From positions 4,519 to 12,532 of the forward strand of contig JASGCF010000047.1 of assembly GCA_030054275.1 (NCBI GenBank): a DNA stretch of 8,014 nucleotides, written 5' to 3'. The DNA is from Limnohabitans sp. (GTDB taxonomy: Bacteria > Planctomycetota > Phycisphaerae > Phycisphaerales > SM1A02). The notes under the pieces were generated by a model. It had not been told where the DNA came from and made no database searches. It was given only the letters and a program-made list of their open reading frames with translations. Position numbers and translations under genes: made by a program. Positions 1 through 4,579 of the stretch are shown one piece after another. The stretch's first letter is position 1, and every line of letters begins with the position of its first letter.

Positions 1-5
1 TTCAC

Positions 6-32
6 GCATCCGAACAAGCACTGTTCGGATGC
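6..32 (+). repeat. Hairpin repeat copy 1 (11-bp stem, loop AGCAC)
   Basis: The left arm GCATCCGAACA (6-16) and right arm TGTTCGGATGC (22-32) are perfectly complementary over 11 bp and enclose the 5-nt loop AGCAC (17-21). No T-tract follows, so it does not look like an intrinsic terminator. A second copy with the same loop lies 42 nt downstream. Further copies may lie to the left of the window. Confidence 0.8.
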
Positions 33-47
33 TGAGGCGTGATCCAC

Positions 48-74
48 GCATCCGGAGAAGCACTCTCCGGGTGC
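48..74 (+). repeat. Hairpin repeat copy 2 (11-bp stem, loop AGCAC)
   Basis: The left arm GCATCCGGAGA (48-58) and right arm TCTCCGGGTGC (64-74) enclose the same AGCAC loop (59-63) as the copy at 6-32. Two stem positions differ from copy 1 and both are compensated on the other arm (A-T to G-C, and C-G to G-C). A third change gives a T/G pair, which would be a wobble in RNA. CAC precedes both copies. The covariation implies that the paired structure, or the palindrome, is what is conserved. Confidence 0.78.
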
Positions 75-286
75 TAGGAAGAACCGAGCATCCCCGCCGG
101 TCCGGCGAAAGCAGGGCCAGCGGATTTCAGAACACGGATCCTCCGCACAGATGGCAGCCACTCGCCGACCGAGCAATCGGTGGCAACCGACAAGGGTGGT
201 GGTCCGAGCTGCGGTAGGTGTCGAAAGGGCGAAAGCCCGCACAGCAAATTTGTCGGAAGCCCAGCAAGGGCAAGGCAGGAATCTTT

Positions 287-1297
287 ATGCATCTTCGTTG
301 GCGTGGCCTCGATCTTCCAGCAAAAGTAGTCCCCGATGTGCGCAGCCGGTCTGCGACCTTCGCCCGCTTTACGGCAGAGCCGTTCGAGCCGGGCTTTGGT
401 ACGACCATCGGCAACTCGCTTCGTCGCGTGTTGCTCTCGTCGATCGAGGGTGCAGCGATTACGAAGGTGAAGATCAAGGGCGTGACGCATGAGTTCTCGA
501 CGATTCCAGGCGTTCTCGAAGATGTCGTCGACATCATTCTGAACATCAAGGGCATCGTGGTTGCGATGGACGGCGACGGCCCGCGCACCATGCGTCTTTC
601 TGCCGAAGGCCCCGGCGATGTCACCGCTGAGTTGATTGAGTGCGACGCTTCGATCGCGATCATCAATCCAGAGAAGGTCATCGCAACCCTGACCGACAAG
701 ATCGATTTCGATATCGAATTCACGGTCGAAAAGGGTCGCGGCTACATGCCGGCGAGCGAGCAGATCGCCAAGGACAACGCGAAGGGTACAGATCAGGTCA
801 TCGGTGAGATCCCGATCGACGCGATCTTCTCGCCAGTGCAACGCGTGCGCTTCGCAACCGAAGACACCCGCGTTGGTCAGCAGACCAACTATCAGAAGTT
901 GCTCCTCGATGTTTGGACCAACGGCACTGTGACGCCCGAAATGGCGCTCGTGGAAGCCGCGAAGATCCTCCGCAAGCACCTCAATCCGTTTGTTCAATTC
1001 GATGAACTCGGCAGCGATGTTGTGTCGGATCAGGTTGCGGCAGCGAACGAGCAAGACGACGAGATTCTGCGCAAGCTTCGGGCGTCGGTGAGCGACCTCG
1101 AACTGAGCGTTCGCGCCTCGAACTGCCTCGAAACCGCCAAGATCCGCACCATCGGTGAGTTGGTTCAGAAGACCGAAGATGAACTTCTTGGCGTTCGCAG
1201 TTTCGGCAAGACTTCGCTGCGCGAAGTGAAGTCGGAACTCGAGAAGATTGGTCTCCACCTCGGCTATCCGGTTCCTGAGGGCGTTCTCGGGAGTTGA
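287..1297 (+). CDS. rpoA: DNA-directed RNA polymerase subunit alpha
   Basis: This is the alpha subunit of RNA polymerase. It dimerises to nucleate assembly of beta and beta' and contacts activators and UP-element DNA through its C-terminal domain. The 336 aa are normal for the family. The N-terminal domain (about 1-235) carries the dimerisation motif GNSLRRVLLSSIEG at 42-55 and EKGRGYMPA at 148-156. After a linker, the C-terminal domain (about 260-327) has SVRASNCL at 274-281, where R276, N279 and C280 match the DNA-binding R265/N268/C269 of E. coli, and the helix-hairpin-helix GVRSFGKTSL at 302-311. I chose ATG 287 because AGGA at 277-280 sits 6 nt upstream and the protein then begins MHLRWRGL; the in-frame GTG at 218 would add 23 residues without homology. 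rplQ follows after 137 nt, the conserved order. Confidence 0.97.
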   Translation: MHLRWRGLDLPAKVVPDVRSRSATFARFTAEPFEPGFGTTIGNSLRRVLLSSIEGAAITKVKIKGVTHEFSTIPGVLEDVVDIILNIKGIVVAMDGDGPRTMRLSAEGPGDVTAELIECDASIAIINPEKVIATLTDKIDFDIEFTVEKGRGYMPASEQIAKDNAKGTDQVIGEIPIDAIFSPVQRVRFATEDTRVGQQTNYQKLLLDVWTNGTVTPEMALVEAAKILRKHLNPFVQFDELGSDVVSDQVAAANEQDDEILRKLRASVSDLELSVRASNCLETAKIRTIGELVQKTEDELLGVRSFGKTSLREVKSELEKIGLHLGYPVPEGVLGS

Positions 1298-1434
1298 ACG
1301 GCGGGCTGTTGGAGGGCATGCATAGGCGGTGTTGCCGCGCATGTGTGCAGTGTGAAGTGTTGAACAGATCCGGCAGTCGCCGGCAAGAGAATGGGGCCCG
1401 GCCGTGAGGGTCGCGCCCAGATAGGAAACGAGTC

Positions 1435-2034
1435 ATGCGTCACCGTGTCTTTGGTAAGCAACTCTGCGTGAAGGAAGATCACCGCCGCGCGATGCTTCGA
1501 AATCTCGCAGCAGGTCTTTTTGAGCATGGTCAGATCGAGACCACGCTTCCCAAGGCGAAGGCTGTGCAGCCGTTCGTTGAGCAACTCATCACGATGGCAA
1601 AGCGCAGTGGTTTGGCTGCTCGCCGCACGATCCAGTCGCGCATCAATGATCGCGCTGTGTTCGCATGGGTTGCGGATCCCAACACCAAGGAAGAGAAGAA
1701 GAACGCCCACCAATTGTGGGATCTTCCGGCAACGGAATCCATCAAGTTCAACCGCTACGGTGAACTGAAGGAAGCGCCGCGGCTTGTGCAGCACCTGATG
1801 ACCAAGGTTGCGCCGCTCTACGCAGATCGCGCTGGCGGATACACCCGCATCATCAAGTTGGACAAGCGACGCGTCGGTGATCAGACCGACCTCTGCATTC
1901 TGCAACTCGTCGGTAAGGAAGATGGACCGCAAGTGAGCGGTCGTCGTTCGAATCGCCGCCGCACTGCAGACAAGCGCACGGCGTACGCAGCGGACCTTCG
2001 GAAGAAGGCTGCCGAGCCAGCGAAGGCTGAGTGA
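1435..2034 (+). CDS. rplQ: Large ribosomal subunit protein bL17, enlarged form
   Basis: L17 is a 50S ribosomal protein near the peptide exit tunnel. Residues 1-57 follow the family closely (MRHR start, HRRAMLRNLAAGL at 16-28, TTLPKAKAVQPFVEQLIT at 36-53), and APLYADRAGGYTRIIKL at 126-142 with the final strand DLCILQLV at 152-159 give the usual C-terminal half. At 199 aa it is much longer than E. coli L17 (127 aa). The extra length is an insert at about 77-116, between AVFAW and the APLYADR segment, plus a lysine/arginine/alanine-rich tail at about 160-199. The ATG has a Shine-Dalgarno AGGA at 1423-1426, 8 nt upstream. It follows rpoA and ends just before a strong terminator, so the two genes are very probably cotranscribed. 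The 137-nt gap between them holds a small hairpin (CCGGC-AGTC-GCCGG) near 1371-1384. Confidence 0.96.
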   Translation: MRHRVFGKQLCVKEDHRRAMLRNLAAGLFEHGQIETTLPKAKAVQPFVEQLITMAKRSGLAARRTIQSRINDRAVFAWVADPNTKEEKKNAHQLWDLPATESIKFNRYGELKEAPRLVQHLMTKVAPLYADRAGGYTRIIKLDKRRVGDQTDLCILQLVGKEDGPQVSGRRSNRRRTADKRTAYAADLRKKAAEPAKAE

Positions 2035-2054
2035 TCCAGCGAAGGCTGAGTAAT
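2017..2054 (+). repeat. 19-bp tandem duplication spanning the rplQ stop codon
   Basis: CCAGCGAAGGCTGAGTGAT (2017-2035) is followed at once by CCAGCGAAGGCTGAGTAAT (2036-2054), 18 of 19 bases identical. Copy 1 encodes the last residues PAKAE and the TGA stop (2032-2034). Because the period is not a multiple of three, copy 2 is out of frame, but the rplQ frame meets a second TGA at 2047-2049. It looks like a recent slippage duplication. Confidence 0.9.
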
Positions 2055-2083
2055 CTCGCCTGCCTGCAAGTTTCAACAGAATT

Positions 2084-2120
2084 CAGTCCGCCCCGCATCG
2101 CGCGGGGCGGCTGTCTTTTT
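2084..2120 (+). terminator. Intrinsic terminator of the rpoA-rplQ unit
   Basis: A GC-rich stem CCGCCCCGC (2088-2096) / GCGGGGCGG (2102-2110) with a 5-nt loop is extended by CAG/CTG around a bulged T and followed by a TTTTT run (2116-2120). It lies 50 nt after the rplQ stop and before the convergent gene at 2130, so it ends the forward unit. On the reverse strand the downstream sequence is only weakly T-rich, so bidirectional action is uncertain. Confidence 0.93.
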
Positions 2121-2129
2121 CCCAATGTG

Positions 2130-3425
2130 CTACTCGGTCTGGCCAAGCAGTCGTTTCAGAAACTCGCTGTCGTGGAAATCGCGCGAGCCGTTCAGTGCAC
2201 CAAATCGCACCACGGTCATTCCTTCTTCAGGAAGCACATACAGCCGCTGTTTGCCCTTGCCGGCAGCCATGAAACCAACAGGCGCGCTGTCTTTCGCTGC
2301 GTTGTCCGTGGGCGCTGGCGAGGATCGGGCAGCACGGGCTTCTTCTCGCTCGCGCAGCCGCGCAGCCAACCTGCGTGCGATTGGTCCATCGCGGTTCTCA
2401 AGTCGATCGGCTGCCATGGTGCCAGCAACATCATCCTCTGCGTCTGTGCTGTCATCCGAAAGTAACCACCATGTGAGCCCGTAGCGCTGGTTTGGACCAG
2501 TGGCCTGCGAGAGTTGTGCCACGAGGTCTGCCGAAAGCAGCGACACGCCTTTGGACACGCCGCCGTTCCGAATGAACTCCCCGAAGCGCGCCCAATCGGT
2601 TGCAGCGAGTCTGCATCCACCTGCCAAGTTTGGATTTCCGACACCGTCGCGCTGTACCTGCGGCTGGATCTCGAGTGGCGTGAAAATGCGCCTGTCAAGG
2701 TATGCAAGGATGTCTGCGTCGCCAGCATTCGCGGCTTGAAGTTTGCGCTTCAAAAGTTCACCGAACACATAGAACGAACTTGGTCCATAGATGAAGCGCT
2801 CGCCAGGGGCTGCGAGCATGCGTGCGTCGATGGAGGCTTGGGCACGGTCGGTGATTCCGGCTTCACGAGCGCTGGCCGCAGAGTCGATCTTGGCCGAGAG
2901 GCCCTCAAGCCCCGACGCGAGAGAAAGTAATTGTCGAATCGTGACCTTTGATTTGCGCGGATCAGATTGCCATTCGGTGATCGTGGCGCTGACGCGCTCG
3001 TCGAGCGACAGGAAGCCATCTTCAACCGCACACATGGCCGCCACACCAACAAAACTCTTCGAGCCGCTCGCCAAGACATGCGGGGTGCGCGCCGAGAAGC
3101 CCGCGGCAGCGTCTTCGAACACAGGTCGACCGTGCACAAGCACGAGCATCACTTCGCCGTCGTGTTCGCGCGAATATGCGGCAGCCGTCCTACATCGCTC
3201 GAGCAACGACGCGCGCAGCTCGGTACTCGATTGTTCGTTCGCGGCTTTATGCACTTCCCCAACCGCATTCCCAACCGCGTGCGCATTCGACTGCGCAGAT
3301 GGGGGCGTCGCGCTCGCGGCAACGACGGTTGGCTCGCCACCACGCGCGCACCCGAGAAGAGTTCCGAGTGCAAGGGCACATGCCAAAGTTCGAAGTGTTG
3401 GGTTGGTGAACTGCAGGGCGCGCAT
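2130..3425 (-). CDS. Serine hydrolase, beta-lactamase-like family, lipoprotein
   Basis: This is a predicted exported serine hydrolase of the class C beta-lactamase / DD-peptidase-like superfamily; the substrate is unknown. From ATG 3425 (431 aa), residues 1-26 form a lipoprotein signal with hydrophobic core and lipobox LLGC (Cys26), implying membrane anchoring outside the cytoplasm. Family signatures follow in order: SGSK at 120-123 (nucleophile S120, K123), LLSLASGL at 166-173, YGP at 213-215 in the place of the usual Y-x-N, GGCRLAATDWARFGEF at 269-284, YGLTWWL at 315-321, and AAG at 387-389 where many members have H-x-G. A charged, low-complexity insert of about 60 residues (322-384) separates the last two. 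An in-frame GTG at 3467 has an AAGGG 9 nt upstream and would add 14 residues; I prefer 3425 because it gives a normal-length signal peptide. Resistance to antibiotics should not be assumed. It diverges from pheS. Confidence 0.88.
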   Translation of the reverse strand: MRALQFTNPTLRTLACALALGTLLGCARGGEPTVVAASATPPSAQSNAHAVGNAVGEVHKAANEQSSTELRASLLERCRTAAAYSREHDGEVMLVLVHGRPVFEDAAAGFSARTPHVLASGSKSFVGVAAMCAVEDGFLSLDERVSATITEWQSDPRKSKVTIRQLLSLASGLEGLSAKIDSAASAREAGITDRAQASIDARMLAAPGERFIYGPSSFYVFGELLKRKLQAANAGDADILAYLDRRIFTPLEIQPQVQRDGVGNPNLAGGCRLAATDWARFGEFIRNGGVSKGVSLLSADLVAQLSQATGPNQRYGLTWWLLSDDSTDAEDDVAGTMAADRLENRDGPIARRLAARLREREEARAARSSPAPTDNAAKDSAPVGFMAAGKGKQRLYVLPEEGMTVVRFGALNGSRDFHDSEFLKRLLGQTE

Positions 3426-3483
3426 CGCGAATGGCGAACGCCCCAAGCCAACGCCTATTGCGCTCACGCGTCTCTACCCTTCA

Positions 3484-3498
3484 CGGCAACGCTTGCCG
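3484..3498. promoter_or_regulatory. Inverted repeat in the divergent pheS / hydrolase intergenic region
   Basis: CGGCAA (3484-3489) and TTGCCG (3493-3498) are perfectly complementary around a 3-nt spacer. The site lies between the two divergent genes, upstream of both if the hydrolase starts at 3425 or 3467. It could be a small operator or chance; the arms are short. Confidence 0.3.
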
Positions 3499-3523
3499 CG
3501 TGTAACTGCAGCGTGGATCTCGG

Positions 3524-3529
3524 TACACT
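3524..3529 (+). promoter_or_regulatory. Possible -10 element of pheS (TACACT)
   Basis: TACACT ends 9 nt before the pheS ATG, and no Shine-Dalgarno site is visible in the same stretch. If it is a -10 element, transcription would start only a few nucleotides before the start codon, giving a nearly leaderless mRNA. No good -35 box lies 16-18 nt upstream. Similar TACNCT hexamers precede two other genes here. Confidence 0.3.
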
Positions 3530-3538
3530 TCCGCTCCC

Positions 3539-4543
3539 ATGCTCGCCGAACTCGACACGATGGAGCGCGAGGCGCTCGCCGAAATGGACTCTGTGGCCGA
3601 TGCCGCCGCGTTGGAGGCGTTTCGCGTGCGTTGGCTTGGCACCAATGGACGCCTCCGTGGCGCGATGGACGCGCTCAAGACGGTCCCCAAGGATCAGAAG
3701 CCCGCAGTCGGGAAGCGCCTCAACGAGGTCAAGGCTCGTATCGAGGCTCTCTTCAACGCACGGCGCGATTCGGCCGCAGTCGCCCCGAAGGGCCCCCCAG
3801 TCGATGTGACAGAGCCAGGACTTGCCGTCGGTGAGGGCGCAAGGCATGTACTGACCAAGACGATTGATGAGATCGTCGATGTGCTTGGCCGCATGGGCTT
3901 CTCGGTTGCGGACGGCCCCGAACTCGAAGACGAGTGGCACAATTTCAACGCGCTGAACATCCCCGAGAGCCACCCCGCGCGTGGTCCGGCAGACAACTTC
4001 TTCCTCGGCGGGGCTGTCGCTGGCAAGTTGCTTCTGCGCACCCAGACCTCAACCGTACAGATTCGTGCCATGGAAACGATGAAGCCGCCGCTCAAAATTT
4101 GCGCGATTGGCCGCGTCTATCGCCCCGATGCGCACGATGCGACGCACTACTCGATGTTTCATCAGGTCGAGGGTCTCTGCGTCGATCGCCGCGTGTCCAT
4201 GGTCGATCTCAAAACGACGCTGGTGCAATTTGCCAAGGCTTTTTTCGGGCCAGAGGCGGAGATTCGTCTGCGACCTAGTTTCTTTCCGTTCACAGAGCCA
4301 AGCGCTGAACTCGATATGAAGATGCGCGTCATGCGCAACGGCGTCCCAGAGTGGCGTTGGATTGAACTCGGGGGTTGCGGCATGGTCGACCCGAATGTCT
4401 TCAAGGCCGTGGGCATCGATGCAGAAGAGTGGACAGGCTTTGCCTTTGGCCTTGGCATTGAGCGTGTTGCCATGCGCAAGTACGGCATCAGCGATATTCG
4501 GCTGCTCTTCGAGAACGACGCGCGATTCCTGCGCCAGTTCTAA
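3539..4543 (+). CDS. pheS: Phenylalanine--tRNA ligase alpha subunit
   Basis: This is the catalytic alpha chain of the class II phenylalanyl-tRNA synthetase; with PheT it forms the cytoplasmic alpha2beta2 enzyme that charges tRNA-Phe. The 334 aa are typical of bacterial PheS. Residues 1-80 are the charged helical N-terminal arm. The catalytic domain shows SHPARGPADNFF (144-155), LLRTQTSTVQIRAM (165-178), GRVYRPDAHDATHYSMFHQVEG (191-212, motif 2 region), RPSFFPFTEPSAELD (245-259), WIELGGCGMVDPNV (274-287) and motif 3, GFAFGLGIERVAMRKYG (300-316), ending FENDARFLRQF. The ATG at 3539 gives the expected N-terminus; no Shine-Dalgarno is visible. pheT, usually next downstream, is absent: the following gene is a sulfatase, so the partner must be elsewhere. 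A 16-bp palindrome begins 2 nt after the stop. Confidence 0.97.
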   Translation: MLAELDTMEREALAEMDSVADAAALEAFRVRWLGTNGRLRGAMDALKTVPKDQKPAVGKRLNEVKARIEALFNARRDSAAVAPKGPPVDVTEPGLAVGEGARHVLTKTIDEIVDVLGRMGFSVADGPELEDEWHNFNALNIPESHPARGPADNFFLGGAVAGKLLLRTQTSTVQIRAMETMKPPLKICAIGRVYRPDAHDATHYSMFHQVEGLCVDRRVSMVDLKTTLVQFAKAFFGPEAEIRLRPSFFPFTEPSAELDMKMRVMRNGVPEWRWIELGGCGMVDPNVFKAVGIDAEEWTGFAFGLGIERVAMRKYGISDIRLLFENDARFLRQF

Positions 4544-4544
4544 G

Positions 4545-4560
4545 GGTTCGGCGCCGAACC
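4545..4560. repeat. Perfect 16-bp palindrome after pheS
   Basis: GGTTCGGCGCCGAACC is an uninterrupted palindrome placed between the pheS stop (TAA 4541-4543) and the sulfatase start (4580). As RNA it would give a 6-bp stem with a GCGC loop, but no T-tract follows, so it is a poor intrinsic terminator. As DNA it lies where a -35 region for the sulfatase would be, so an operator is possible. Confidence 0.5.
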
Positions 4561-4566
4561 GCGCGA

Positions 4567-4572
4567 TACGCT
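4567..4572 (+). promoter_or_regulatory. Possible -10 element of the sulfatase gene (TACGCT)
   Basis: TACGCT ends 7 nt before the sulfatase ATG, and there is no Shine-Dalgarno site. The geometry would give a leaderless transcript starting at or next to the ATG. The -35 position overlaps the palindrome at 4545-4560. The evidence is only positional similarity to TACACT before pheS. Confidence 0.25.
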
Positions 4573-4579
4573 GCGTGAT

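Larger units (their letters stand above)
1..286 (+). promoter_or_regulatory. Structured leader / intergenic region upstream of rpoA
   Basis: No recognisable gene is visible before rpoA. One frame is open from the left edge to 217, but its arginine-rich product matches nothing I know. The sequence is rich in short inverted repeats: two long hairpins at 6-32 and 48-74, CGCCG/CGGCG around position 105, ACCGA-GCAA-TCGGT at 168-181, and GGGC-GAAA-GCCC at 227-238. The last two have GNRA tetraloops, which are common in folded RNA. The rpoA Shine-Dalgarno site (AGGA, 277-280) closes the region. In many bacteria rpsM, rpsK and rpsD lie just upstream of rpoA; whatever precedes it here is outside the window. 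A structured mRNA leader or an intergenic spacer with hairpin repeats are both possible. That the folding matters is inference. Confidence 0.45.

Noticed and set aside
6..74. The hairpin pair as a transcription terminator or CRISPR repeat
   Set aside because: There is no T-tract after either hairpin, and only two units with 15-nt spacing are present, with no spacer-like unique segments.
218..286. Upstream in-frame GTG start for rpoA
   Set aside because: The extra 23 residues have no match to alpha subunits, and the ATG at 287 has a Shine-Dalgarno site and the expected first residues.
75..286. A known riboswitch or ncRNA (cobalamin, SRP or RNase P-like) in the rpoA leader
   Set aside because: I compared remembered core motifs of these families and none fits; only generic GNRA hairpins are seen.
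74..1342. Long minus-strand open frame (422 codons) opposite rpoA
   Set aside because: It is antisense to a certain gene, its translation has no recognisable domain, and it arises from the codon bias of rpoA.
2130..3425. Calling the hydrolase an antibiotic-resistance beta-lactamase
   Set aside because: Only the superfamily signatures are present; the Y-x-N and H-x-G/K-T-G motifs are altered, and the family is dominated by non-resistance enzymes.
2791..3834. Plus-strand open frame (347 codons) across the hydrolase and the start of pheS
   Set aside because: It overlaps two well-supported genes, and its serine/arginine-rich product is low in hydrophobic residues and unlike any family.
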